A stretch of DNA of 64,000 nt from Rhizomys pruinosus (taxonomy: Eukaryota > Chordata > Mammalia > Rodentia > Spalacidae): contig VZQC01013731.1 in assembly GCA_009823505.1 (NCBI GenBank), positions 257,319 through 321,318 on the forward strand. The letters run 5' to 3'. A model generated the notes under the pieces. The model worked only from the letters and a program-made list of their open reading frames with translations. It searched no databases and was not told where the DNA came from. A program made the translations under genes and the position numbers. Below are positions 10,640-20,329 of the stretch, piece after piece. Position 1 is the stretch's first letter, and each line of letters begins with the position of its first letter.

Positions 10640-11190
10640 CCTGATGTGGTAGTGTATACCTGAGATCCCATCACTCATGAAGTTGAGGATTGTTGTGAAT
10701 TCCAGCCCAGCCTCAGAAACATAGTAAGACCCTGTCTCAAAAAAAAAAAAAAAAAGAAAGAAAGAAAGAAAGAAAGAAAGAAGAAAGAAAGTCAGACCCA
10801 TGTGGTGTGTTGCATGTAATCCCAGCACTTGGAAAGCAGAGTCAAAAGGATCACAGCAAATTAGAGGTCAACTTAGTCAACAGAGTGAATTCTAAACCTG
10901 CCTAGATTGTAGTATAAAATCCTGCCTCAAAGGTATATGTATGTGTATGTACATCAAAGAAACCATAGATACCTGAGTGTGGTGGTACGTGCATGTAATC
11001 CTAGCACTTGAAAGGCTAGGACAGGGGGATTGCTGTGAGTTCCAGGCAATGAATTCCAGACTAGCACATATTATGATGTGAAACCCTGTCTCATAAAGCC
11101 AAAAAAACCCAGCCCTGGTGGAACTTTTATTTAATCTCAGCATTTGGGAGGCAGAAGCACACAGATCTCTGTGAGTTCAAGGCCCCAAAA
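10640..11190 (+). mobile_element. cluster of B1 SINEs
   Basis: Four plus-strand B1 or B1-derived pieces at about 10640-10790 (ending in a long A run and (GAAA)n), 10800-10880, 10975-11100 and 11106-11190. They lie in the intron after MEGF8 exon remnant 4. Confidence 0.75.
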
Positions 11191-11194
11191 TTAC

Positions 11195-11395
11195 TTCATT
11201 CTACATATGTGAATATTTTGCCTGTATGTATGTAAGTACACCATCTGTGTCCAGTGCCCAGGGAGGCCAGGAGAGGGTGTTGGATTCCTTGCAACTGGAA
11301 TTACTGACCATAGCTAGCTGCCATATAAGTGCTGGAAATCAAACCTAGATCCTCTGTAAGAGCAGTGAGTGCTCTTAACTAGCTCCAGCTCCATC
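11195..11395 (-). mobile_element. B3-like SINE
   Basis: A diverged minus-strand copy (TTGGATTCCTTGCAACTGGA and CTCTGTAAGAGCAGTGAGTG). Confidence 0.7.
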
Positions 11396-11554
11396 CTCCC
11401 CTCTTATTCATCTCTTCTCTGAACCCCTAGGCATTCACTGGATTTGGCAACTCTGGACTTTTGATATAGATAAAGTCATGTGCTTTGTGGCCTTTTTTTA
11501 TCTGTTTTCCTTCACTCAGCTAAGGTTTTCAGGGCTGTAACTTCACTTCAAACC

Positions 11555-11660
11555 AAATATGACACACATCTGTGATCTTAGCACTGAGTAGGCTAAAGCA
11601 AGAGAGGGCATCTCAAGCTCAAAGTCAGCCTGTGCTATCTAGTGAGACTGTTTTTAAATC
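11555..11660 (+). mobile_element. B1 fragment
   Basis: Short diverged B1 with CTTAGCACTGAGTAGGC and a TAGTGAGACTG end. 11,396-11,554 shows nothing recognisable. Confidence 0.5.
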
Positions 11661-11714
11661 AAAACAGAAAATAAACTTCATTTTTATGGCATAATAATAT
11701 TCTATTGTGGGTGT

Positions 11715-12030
11715 ACCCAAGCTTGGGCATGTGTGGGCTAACATTTCAGCTAGGACACTTTAGAATCACAAGTACAGATCACACGACCTCTCTGTTTACA
11801 CACCACAAGTTGGGATGAGATGATAGTGTGGAGGTCTAGGATTGGCGGCTGGAAGATGATATCATGCAATGTGTGGGCTGCCCATCCCAAACCTATATAA
11901 GGTGCTGTTGCATTTAATAAATGGATTTTCACCCTCTGACATGGTCCCCGGGATGTTACTATAGTAACCCTGCACATAAACCCTCTTCAGCCTGCACCGC
12001 CTTGGAAATGACACCCCCTCACTCTATCAT
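11715..12030 (+). mobile_element. LTR-like insertion in an old L1-type sequence
   Basis: Shows an LTR-style promoter and end: CTATATAAGG near 11,893, AATAAA near 11,917, and a downstream CCCGGGATGTTACTATAG segment. The flanks (ATAATATTCTATTGTGGGTG on the left, TTTGTTTATCCATTCATCAA on the right) look like one old L1 3' region that has been split. I could not define a clean duplication. Confidence 0.5.
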
Positions 12031-12244
12031 GTGGATTTATCATATTTGTTTATCCATTCATCAACTACTAGACATTTGGAATGTTATTAGATTTTAGCTA
12101 TTGTAAGTCTACCATAAACATTCCTGTTTGAATTTGTGTTTGAATACTTTTTTTAATTCTTAAGACATATAGCTTGTAGAATAGCAATTCTGTCTTTAAC
12201 TTAATAAGAAACCATTACACTTTTCCACTGATTTTAACACAGTG

Positions 12245-12470
12245 TGCTTCTGGGCCTCTCTCATGTCACATGGTCAGAGAGTAAACCTGATTGCCACACA
12301 AGCCTATACACCTGATTTCAATCCCTGGAACCCACATAAATGTGGAAAGAGAACTAACTCTATGAAGTTGTCTTCTGACCCCTACAGACACAACATAGAA
12401 CCCTCATACCCACACATACACACATACATCATACATACACATGTACAATAATTATGAATAAAAATTTAAA
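12245..12470 (+). mobile_element. old B3-like SINE with (CA)-rich tail
   Basis: Contains TTTCAATCCCTGGAACCCAC and TCTTCTGACCCCTACAGACA, and ends in CATACACA repeats and an AATAAAAATTTAAAAATA tail. 12,471-12,860 is otherwise unassigned. Confidence 0.6.
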
Positions 12471-12867
12471 AATACCACAGTGACAAAACAGAAGTTGAGT
12501 AGAAAGTCCTTAATAGTGTTTGCTGCACAAGCATGAGGAATTAGTTCATATATCAAGGAGATAAGGTGGAGAGTGGTAGAGAAGGATAGTGGATATTCTC
12601 TTCTGGCCTCCCCATACATGCAAGGGCACATATGCATATACATGCATGTACCAGACATACACATTCACACATGCACAGTCTCCCATTACTCCATTCTCTA
12701 CCCCTCAATAGTCCAAAACTACCTAGTCCCATCATCCCCTAGCTTAAGACCAGCATAAAGCCCCCAAGGGATTGATTTCATACTTTCCATATCTACCTCC
12801 TCAAATGCATGTATAGCCTCTAATTTTACTTCTTACACAAAAATGTTATTGTACTGTCTTTCTTCTC

Positions 12868-13027
12868 CTTCCTTCCTTCCTTCCTTCCTTCCTTCCTTCG
12901 GACAGGGTCTTACTATGTAGCCTTAGGTGAACTGGACCTAGTGAGGTCTATTCCAGGCTGGCCTGAATTCACAGAGAGTTGTCAGCCTCTGCCTCTGCCT
13001 CCCGAATGCTGCCACTACATCCAGCTG
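12868..13027 (-). mobile_element. (CCTT)n tract plus B1 SINE
   Basis: A CCTT microsatellite (12868-12899) sits at the tail end of a minus-strand B1 whose plus strand reads GGACAGGGTCTTACTATGTA and, near 12,990, CTCTGCCTCTGCCTCCCGAA. Confidence 0.8.
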
Positions 13028-13028
13028 C

Positions 13029-13330
13029 CACTTCCTTTTTTAACTTCTTTTTTTAAATTAATTTATTTTTATTGACATTTTATATATTTCATACATCATT
13101 TTTCATTCCCCTCTCCCCGCCCCTCCCCCACCCCCGTTTATGCATTCTACTGTACATGTCTTGCATCTTTCTCTCAGTGTTTCCAAGGATATTTTTTTCT
13201 GCAGAGGCTTGTTGTTTTGAGCAGAATTGAACAGTATCAGTCATTTCTTTGACCCAGTCCTTATGTTGTTGTTGTTCCCTCCCCTTTGTATTACTCCAAA
13301 TTATGCCTATATAAACATTTCCTTTTTTAT
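13029..13330 (-). mobile_element. L1 3' end, 5'-truncated
   Basis: Only the L1 3' untranslated region remains, on the minus strand, with its (T)-rich tail at the left and the TTGTTGTTGTT run seen in other L1 3' ends of this window. It is bounded by CACTTCCTTTTTTA (13029) and CATTTCCTTTTTTA (13316). A third copy of this direct repeat lies at 14317. Confidence 0.85.
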
Positions 13331-14316
13331 TTTTTTGCAATAATATAGGGTTTTATTTTACTTAATTTTTAAAAATTGTTCCATGTATGAGTGGTGGGGG
13401 TGCAAAAGGAAGTGGGGGCAGGATGGGGGCTGCAGGAGTTTTGTCCTTCACCCCCAGCAAGGTGGCCTCTTCTAAAGCCATAGACTGGCGCATTGCAGAA
13501 TGGCGATTCCTATACTGAGTCTGTTCATTGTAGGAGGAGATGTCGATCTGGTCAGGCAGCTCACTGATGTTGACCTCAAAGCGGCACTGCACATCATTGA
13601 GGGTGTTGGCATCTCTTTGATCTGAGACAAATGTGATGGCCAAGCCCTTGGTGCCAAAGTAGCCTGCTCTGGCCACTCGGTGCAGATAGGTATCAGAGTC
13701 TTGAGGCATGTTGTAATTGAAGGCAATGTTCATACACTCAATGTCCATACCTCGGCCTAACAGGTCAGTAGCCACAAGAATTCACCCCTGGAAACCTTTG
13801 AACTGCTGATAGCGAGAAAGCCTCTCCTCCTGGGCCATGGCACAGTGGATGGCAATGGCTGGGAAGTTTTGCTCCACTAAGAGCTGGGCCAGGGCAATGC
13901 AGCGCTGCATGGACCTCACCAAGATCACCACCTGGTTGAACTCCAGGGCATCGAGTATGTCAAAGAGCTTCTGGTTCTTCTCATTGTCCTTCAGTTTCAC
14001 ATAGAATTGCTGCAACCCCTGCAGTGTCAACTTGATCTCATCATCCAGGAGGACTTCCCAGGTGCTCTTGAAGTCACTCAGTAACCCAGGAAGGCTTGTT
14101 TGGTCTCAGGTAGCCCATACTGGTCTAGAAGTGCCTGTGTATCCAAGAGTAGATTTCACCTCCTGATCCACACCCCAGATCATTTCAAGCATGTAGTCCC
14201 AGCAGAGGAACAGGGGACTCTGTGCATTGTGACCATGTCCTTGACAAGTTTAAAAGGCAGACAAGGTTATCCTGAAAGAATCCTGGAGAGTTTCCCAGCA
14301 AGGTCTGCAGAGTCAA
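13331..14316 (-). pseudogene. Ddx39b: DDX39B (UAP56) processed pseudogene, 5' truncated
   Basis: DDX39B is a nuclear DEAD-box RNA helicase acting in splicing and mRNA export. The minus strand reads [20 protein letters not shown], then [19 protein letters not shown], then [19 protein letters not shown] and [17 protein letters not shown], which covers the second helicase (RecA-like) domain. ISELP, AITFVSD and DISSY favour DDX39B over DDX39A. There are no introns. A stop falls after GFQG, the R of HRVARAGR is changed to Y, and the mRNA-like 3' end has AATAAA about 20 bases before an A-rich tail (13322-13337). The 5' part, about 14,040-14,316, does not match the helicase and is unexplained. Confidence 0.88.
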
Positions 14317-14479
14317 CACTTCCTTTTTTAAAGTAAATATTTATTTGGTGACTTGAATCCCAGCACTTAGGGATTAAATGTTTGATAATTTCTCATTAAA
14401 TTAAATCCAGCCTGCTCTACATAGTGAGTTCTAAGACACCTGGGATTATAGGGAGATTTTGTCACAAATGACCCACCAA

Positions 14480-14940
14480 AACAAATTTTATTTATGTTAT
14501 GTGTATGAGTGTTCTGCTCGCATGTATATATGTATATCATGTGCATGTTGGGTACCCATGGAGGCCAGAAGAGAGCATAAGATTCCCTTGAATTGGAGCT
14601 ATGGATGACCTGGGGTCCTCTACAAGAACAGCCAGGTTTGGTTTTTTTGTTTTGTTTTGTTTTGTTTTTGTCTTTTTGAGACAGGGCATCCTTGTAGCCC
14701 TAGCTGGCCTGGAACTTACTATATAGACCAGGCTGGCCTGGAACTCACTATATAGACCAGGCTGGCCTGGAACTTACTATATAGACCAGGCTGGCCTGGA
14801 ACTCACTATATAGACCAGGCTGGACTTTAACTCTCAGAGATCCACCTGCCTCTGCCTCCTAAATGCTAAAGATTAAATGTGTGTGCCTCCAAGCCTTACT
14901 AGGTACTCTTAACCATTGAGCCATCTCTCTAGTCCCCTTG
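14480..14940 (-). mobile_element. B3-like SINE interrupted by B1
   Basis: The B3-like element is split: 14480-14633 and 14905-14937 (ACCATTGAGCCATCTCTCTA). A minus-strand B1 with a (TTTTG)n tail occupies the gap and carries the 29-bp array described separately. Confidence 0.75.
14704..14819. repeat. four tandem copies of a 29-bp unit inside a B1
   Basis: Four units start at 14704, 14733, 14762 and 14791. Each begins CTGGCCTGGAACT and ends ATATAGACCAGG. Units 1 and 3 have TTAC where units 2 and 4 have TCAC, so the real repeat is a 58-bp dimer present twice. Confidence 0.97.
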
Positions 14941-14979
14941 AAATTCTTTTTATCTCACCAAGATCTCAGAGATCTCACC

Positions 14980-15300
14980 ACTTTGCCCAGGCTGGCCTTG
15001 AATTTGCAGTGATACTCCAGCTTTTTCTTCCCCAGTGCTGGGATTGCAAATGTGACCACTTTCCTGGTTCTGATTTCTGACTTGTGCTCTCTGATTCCTA
15101 GGAACTTCAGCACAATTGACTGGACCTCCTGCAAAAATAAAATAAATAAAATAAAATTCACCCCCCAACCAAAACAGATGCTACTACACAATTCCTCCCA
15201 CCCCTCTCTAGATCTCATATAGCCTAGATAAACATTTAATTCCTGATCTTCTTTCCTCCACCTCCCGAGTGCTGGGATTACAAGCATCTCTCACCATGCC
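14980..15300 (-). mobile_element. B1-derived fragments
   Basis: Short minus-strand B1 pieces at about 14,985-15,055 and 15,250-15,300 (GTGCTGGGATTACAAGCATC). The interval between holds A/T-rich unassigned sequence. Confidence 0.55.
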
Positions 15301-15321
15301 AGCTTGTCCTTCTCTTTTTAA

Positions 15322-15581
15322 TTTTTTTTTATTTTTTTATTAATTTTTTCTATTTATTTCTATATGTGTATGAATGTACTGCCTGCATGCAAGTTTGTGC
15401 ACTGGTGTCGTACAATGCCACAGAGGTCAGAAGAGGGTGTCGGATTCCCCTGGAACTGGAGTTCTCCTGGAAATGGAGTTTCAGACAGTTCTCAGCTGCT
15501 ATGTGGGTGCTGGGGATTGAACCCGGGTCCTCTGTAAGAGCGGTCGGCGCTCTTAAACCTCTAGGCCATCTCTCCAGCCCC
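15322..15581 (-). mobile_element. young B2 SINE with 17-bp target-site duplication
   Basis: A complete B2 flanked by TGTCCTTCTCTTTTTAA at 15305-15321 and 15582-15598. It lies in the MEGF8 pseudogene intron. Confidence 0.95.
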
Positions 15582-15654
15582 TGTCCTTCTCTTTTTAAAT
15601 AGCTATCTAATATCCATTTACATTCAAGTGCTATGCTGCTGTAGTTTGTTTATT

Positions 15655-15790
15655 CATATTTTTGGATAAGATCTGGCTGTGTAGTCCAGGCTGACCTTGA
15701 GCTCTATATGGACCAGGCTTGCTTCAATCCTCTTGCCTAAGCCTACTGAGTGCTGAGTTTTTACGTACGAGCCACCAAGCCCATATCCTG
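15655..15790 (-). mobile_element. diverged B1
   Basis: Shows GTGTAGTCCAGGCTGACCTT and a weak right half. The copy is old. Confidence 0.6.
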
Positions 15791-15935
15791 CAATTTATTT
15801 AAATAGTTCTCAGTGGTGAATCATTGGGTTCTGTTTTTCTGCTATTATAGAATCACACACTAGAGGTAGCACAGGAAGCAGAGAGGCCCTGATGAAGGCT
15901 GACAACTGAGACGGTTGTCTTTGGTCTGCAAAAGC

Positions 15936-16065
15936 TAAGTATAGAATGGAGGAAGTGGGGATGGAAATTTTGGCAGCTGTGAGTCAGGATAGGCCCTGCA
16001 GGAAAGGCAGAAATACCACTGATCTCCCTTTACCAGTGAGACATATTGAGTTTTATCTCTCTAGA
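15936..16065 (+). pseudogene. Megf8: possible MEGF8 exon remnant (weak)
   Basis: The open stretch from 15,946 reads MEEVG, then 22 residues, then PLP. MEGF8 as I recall it has MEEVG and PLP separated by the same number of residues, and the position between remnants 4 and 5 is right. The intervening residues do not match well, so this could be chance. Confidence 0.35.
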
Positions 16066-16269
16066 CTATCAGCAGCCTCAAGCAGGTCTTCAGGATTGAA
16101 GCTAGCTCTGGCAGATAACATCCATCTTCCCCTGCTCTGCCTTCTACTGGGGAGTGTTTGTTCCAATGACTAGCAGAGGAGACATAGGCCCTGGATGCTT
16201 ATCACTCAGTCCCTTCTGTCTCATCTACCCCCACAGTCATATTTCATTGGCTCCTATAGTATTCTTTTT

Positions 16270-16375
16270 TACACTTTTTTGATATGGAGTCTTGCTATAT
16301 AGCCTGGTTTGGCCTCCAACCCACTATCCTCCTGCCTCAGCCTCCCAAGTTACCATATTCTACCACATTGGGGTT
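16270..16375 (-). mobile_element. B1 fragment
   Basis: Plus strand TATGGAGTCTTGCTATATAG and CTCCTGCCTCAGCCTCCCAA mark a truncated B1. Confidence 0.65.
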
Positions 16376-16384
16376 CCAGTTGCA

Positions 16385-16475
16385 TCTAGATACCAAGATT
16401 AGAATTAGTGTGGCCTCTTGCCCATCTCTGTATCACAAGAATTTTGACACTCTCCTGTACTGCCAATGCACACAG
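16385..16475 (+). pseudogene. Megf8: MEGF8 pseudogene, probable exon remnant 5
   Basis: Ends with codons reading YCQCTQ, where MEGF8 has a closely similar CHACTQ directly before the segment found at 16667. Upstream residues (ASCPSLYHKNFD) are compatible with the preceding PSI segment. Weaker than its neighbours but in the expected place and frame. Confidence 0.5.
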
Positions 16476-16666
16476 CTGTCTGCTATTGCACAAAGAAGGA
16501 ATGAGAGCTGGCTATGCAGGACACAGATGTTTGTGATTGAAGGCAGACTACAGGGAGGTGTAGTACTGGAAGGATGTGGTTGGAAATAGGCTAGATACAG
16601 GGGAGAGAGGCAGCTGGTTCGTAAGGAAGTGATGGGTTGGGCTGAGTCCCTGTCTTCCCAAATCAG

Positions 16667-16777
16667 GACTCTTTCTATGAGTGGCACCAGAGCACCAGCC
16701 ATGAAAAGGATGAAGTGTGTGGCCAGGGTTGTGGTACTCTGAGGAATCCTGAAGAATTTCCCCCACCCTGAATCCAG
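16667..16777 (+). pseudogene. Megf8: MEGF8 pseudogene, exon remnant 6
   Basis: Follows an AAATCAG acceptor. Reads DSFYEWHQSTSHEKD and then RNPEEFPPP, matching the MEGF8 PSI segment (EWHQSTN and KNPEECPP). Two cysteines are lost (to Y and F). The end CCAGTGAGCC looks like a CAG-GTGAGC junction with one G deleted. Confidence 0.82.
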
Positions 16778-16847
16778 TGAGCCCAGCTTGACCCAGGAGT
16801 GGGTGGTTGTGTACGGAGGTGTGACTTGGCCCTGCTTCCCATCCCAG

Positions 16848-16979
16848 GCACTTGACCTATGAGGACTACCTGGCCAACTCCAGCCAATGTATCTAGTGTC
16901 AGTCCACTCATACCTGCTTCCTGTTTGCTGTCTACCTCACCTGGTACCCACATTGAGGCTGCCTCAGCTGGGATGACAG
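16848..16979 (+). pseudogene. Megf8: MEGF8 pseudogene, exon remnant 7 (PSI)
   Basis: The best-preserved exon: HLTYEDYLANSSQCI, stop, CQSTHTCFLFAVYLTWYPH, stop, GCLSWDD. MEGF8 has the same order with tryptophan at the first stop (now TAG) and glycine at the second (now TGA). Two more cysteines became tyrosine. Both splice sites survive (ATCCCAG at 16841-16847, GT at 16980). Confidence 0.92.
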
Positions 16980-17601
16980 GTATCACCGAGAATTCCACGG
17001 GGGGAGGGGGGACAGGAAGGGAGTACCCACATGCCTATAGTCCTGACCTGCCTCTGCCACTATCAGTTCCTGGGTTACTAAGCAAAGCAATTAATTAGCA
17101 GACTCACCAATTTTAATTTCAGGAAAGACTAGAGTTTTTAGGCTTCCCTACAAAGTGAATGGAGACATCTCTTACATGATGAGCACAGTTCTTTCCCAAC
17201 ATGGCCACCCAGAGTCATGGCATGAATTCCGTGCCCTATGCCCATGGTGATAATGTGGCAAGAGACCCCCAAACCCTGCATGGTGGGCTTTTTATATGCC
17301 CCTGGCCAGAGCATGGTGCCAGCAGTGTCCCAGAGTTCCGTGGGCATTCTCGTGAGCATCTTGGGAACATAAGCATTGTGTGACGGAACCTCACTGTGGG
17401 CTTTGCTTTGCCTTTAGCCCCTCCCTCTACATAAACCAGACTCCATCTTTGTAGTTCACAGTTTGTCAGATGATAAATCCATTTCAAAGAAGATATAGTT
17501 TATCCTACAACAGGTGCAGTCCCCAGCTGGGGGCTTATGGACTGGAGCTCCCAATGAGGGAGGGTCCTGGGCTCTGATTCCTGCCATTTATCACCTTGCA
17601 C

Positions 17602-17785
17602 TGTGCACTTAGAGCTGTGGTACCAGAGCTATGGTGGCTTCCTGAAATGTCACCAGTGTCTGCACCTGCAGTGTGCACTCAGCTGTGGTGGCCTCCTGAC
17701 TTGTGACCCCTGTCTGCAGAGCCACAAGTGCAGTTTGTTTGGTAATGAATAGAACCTCGCACTGGGATGGTGAGGGGCTGAGTGG
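17602..17785 (+). pseudogene. Megf8: MEGF8 pseudogene, exon remnant 8 with internal duplication
   Basis: Reads VHLELWYQSYGGFLKCHQCL, then a second in-frame version CALSCGGLLTCDPCLQSHKC, then FGNE and a stop. MEGF8 has one such segment (GFLTCHECLQSHEC followed by GNED). The first 70 bp at 17602-17671 have been duplicated in tandem as a shorter copy at 17672-17719. The reading frame is kept across the duplication, but TAG follows at 17750. Confidence 0.85.
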
Positions 17786-17820
17786 TGGGATGGACACCTG
17801 GCTCTCCCCCCTTGGTGATT

Positions 17821-18115
17821 CTTTTTTTTTTAAATAAAGTATCTGATTTATTGATTAGAATGCTAGTCAGATGCCAGATGTACAGCTGTAAATACTTTAT
17901 GGATAGCTTAATTCATACCACAGACATTACATACTGATAAATCAATCCATTTAAAATAATGAAAATGATGTACAAGTAGGGTAAAAATAAGAATATGAAT
18001 ATAGACTTAAAACACTAACTAAAATTAAATTAAAACACTAACTTAATTTTAAAAACTTTAAAACACTAAGAAAACTATTATCCTGTGCAGAAAAGCTACC
18101 ATCCTGTGCCTAAAA
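17821..18115 (-). pseudogene. retroposed 3' UTR, source unknown
   Basis: On the minus strand the sequence ends with AATAAA about 20 bases before an A-tail (plus-strand T run, 17821-17830), the layout of a polyadenylated RNA copy. It is AT-rich with no coding match, so probably only the 3' UTR of some mRNA or lncRNA was copied. The right limit is uncertain. Confidence 0.45.
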
Positions 18116-18640
18116 AGGTCATTTTAATTTCACTAAAACTGGACATAGAAAAGTCCCCACTCCATTTTGCTCCTGTGAGTTAAGTCTTGATTTCAGGTAG
18201 GTGTCTAAGTGCTCAGCAGAAAGCAATCCATAGGCAGGAGCAATGCAACTGTCCCTAGGGAAGGCAGCGGAGAGTGTGCCCCTCTGGCAGGCACAAGGCA
18301 TTGGGTTTGGTTCCTAGCACCGCCATGTCAAGTCAATGTAATGACACACTCGAGGCCAGCCCAGGATACCAGGGACCTTACATCTATCATCCTCCAAGTT
18401 AGCGAAGACTGTCCATTATCTAAATCCTCAATGAGTCTTCTCTAAGATGTCTGCAAGGTCAAGTCATCATTCACTGACAGAGATGCATAGGCCTGAGGTG
18501 GGGTTCCCTCAGGAGTGGCAGTTTGCTTGGTGCCCAACAGGTGTCAGGACAAGGACATTTCTGCTCTGCTCAGAAGGTGCTGTACATCCAAGTACCTGGA
18601 CTCTTCAGGGTCTGCTGATCTCTTCGGCCCTTGGGCTGGG
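18116..18640. other. unassigned sequence
   Basis: No repeat or gene recognised. Short frames are present on both strands without familiar motifs. Confidence 0.35.
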
Positions 18641-19110
18641 CCCTAGGAGAAGCAAGCTGGCTGGCGCTGAAGCCCCCTAAGTCCATGGGGAGGCGCTGTG
18701 AAGGCGGGCGGGCCTGGTGTCAAGGGCTGCATGGCCAGCGCCCAGTGCAGCGCGGCCCCTGCGTGTGCCAGCTGCCAGGTGAGACAGGCGTGCTGCGAGG
18801 CGCTGGACACCTTGCCCTGGCAGGAAGGCACCCCACTCCCGACCCCCGGCTCCTTCAGCTCCCCCAGGGCCACCTCCAGCGCGGCCATATGGCTTCTGAC
18901 CCTGGACAGCGTGGAGATCCTGATCCTGTGGGATGCGCGGCCTTCTGGAGAATGGCGTCTGGGGCACTTGGGAGAGTTGCATTGCGCGCCCAGGAGGTCC
19001 TGGGAGCTCCTGTGCCTGGTGGTTCTCACTTCAGATCTCGGAGACCTCTTCCTGGCCTTCAGGTGAGGGTGTGTGTGTTCAGTCATCACTCTCCTGGAGT
19101 GATGCTTTGA
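18641..19110. other. GC-rich, CpG-containing block, possible old exon or CpG island
   Basis: Much higher GC and CpG than everything around it. Open frames of 100-160 residues occur in several frames on both strands, as expected from high GC, so none is convincing alone. A plus-strand frame (ILILWDARPSGEWRLGHL) and a minus-strand frame (HMAALEVALGELKEPG) both look protein-like, but I recognise neither. A GGTGAGG at 19,061 could be a donor. Confidence 0.35.
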
Positions 19111-19526
19111 TCCTTTGACAGGGTGTGCTCAAGCTTTCCTCTCTCTCGGGTGGGAGAGGACCCTTGCCTCATCTTGTCTTCAGGCTTGCCATTTTCTCTG
19201 TGCTGCCTGTGGGAGGAACCTTCCGTGGTTGCCAGTGCCTGGAGCTCTTGTCCTCCTCACAAAGCCGGGTCTTAGCTTGTCTCTTACAGGAGGCCTCCAT
19301 GGTTTGGTGAGGATGTCGGTGTTCCTCCTTCATTGCACAGGACTGGTTTCCTTTTGAGCAGGAAGGACCTGGCCTACCTGACTTCTCATTTTGAAAGTTC
19401 TGGACAATTCTGACACTTTCTGACACTTTCCATTTCTTTCAGGGCACCTGCTTTTACACCCAACCAGCTCTGGAATGGGAACTTCAGCTCTGGCTGCCTG
19501 AGCTCTGACTGAAAGAACTACCCGAC

Positions 19527-19723
19527 GTTTTTTTGTTGTTGTTGTATGTATATAGATGTACTGTCTGCATGCAGGTTTGTGCACCCATGTCCTGCAATGC
19601 AATTGCCACGGAGGTCAGAAGAGGGCTACGGACTCTCAGCCGCCATGTGGGTGCTGGGGATCGAACCGGCTCCTCTCCAAGAGCAGTTGGCGCTCTTAAC
19701 CGCTAGGCCATCTCTCCAGCCCG
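19527..19723 (-). mobile_element. B2 SINE with internal deletion and 12-bp target-site duplication
   Basis: Flanked by GAACTACCCGAC at 19515-19526 and 19724-19735. The middle of the element (the GGATTCCCCTGGAACTGGAG part) is missing, so it is about 50 bp short. Confidence 0.93.
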
Positions 19724-20031
19724 GAACTACCCGACTTTTATAAGGCTCCAGGTCCCGCCCTGGGATTTCCCATGGGTGTTGGCCACGCCCACTTGGAGGC
19801 CCTATGCTGGCTGAAGCGTCTTCACTCAATTATGGGAGTTTCTTGCTTTGCCTGTTATTGTGATCTGTACCAGTATTTCTTTGTTAATTTATTAGCATTT
19901 TCCTCCTGAGTGGAAGATCATTGGATAAATTTATTTCCTGCTGTGTGTTTCTTTCCCGGAAGAAAAATATTTTGCTGTATTTTAGGCTGGTTTATTTTTT
20001 TTATCTATTTGCTTAAGCATTTGAGCATTCA

Positions 20032-20036
20032 TAGTG

Positions 20037-20084
<48 letters not shown>
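20032..20084. repeat. (GT)n microsatellite
   Basis: About 25 GT units, interrupted once by GC. Confidence 0.97.
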
Positions 20085-20329
20085 TATCTGTTAGTCCAAC
20101 AATGGCAGTCTACACTCTGAGGAGACTGAACCCCAGTTGTTGCTCAGTTCACAAGCTGGATGTCTCAGCAGTCTCCATCTGGCACTGAAGGTTTGGAGGA
20201 TTCTTGGAGAGACATGAGTCTTCCGTCCATATTGGAAGGTTGAAAATCTGTGTCTCATGTCCTTGAAGGATGGCAAAAGCAGTGGCAGCCACAGGGTAGC
20301 TGCTCTTGCCAGTAAGAATTGAAGTCAGG

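Noticed and set aside
14704..14819. CRISPR-like array
   Set aside because: The units are contiguous with no spacers and lie in a B1 SINE of a mammalian genome.
16441..16560. Cysteine-containing frame continuing past 16,475 as more MEGF8
   Set aside because: MEGF8 homology resumes at 16,667 directly after CTQ, so the stretch between is intron.
18698..19066. WD40-like reading of the GC-rich block (ILILWDARPSGEW)
   Set aside because: Only one short resemblance, no repeat of the motif, and competing frames on the other strand.
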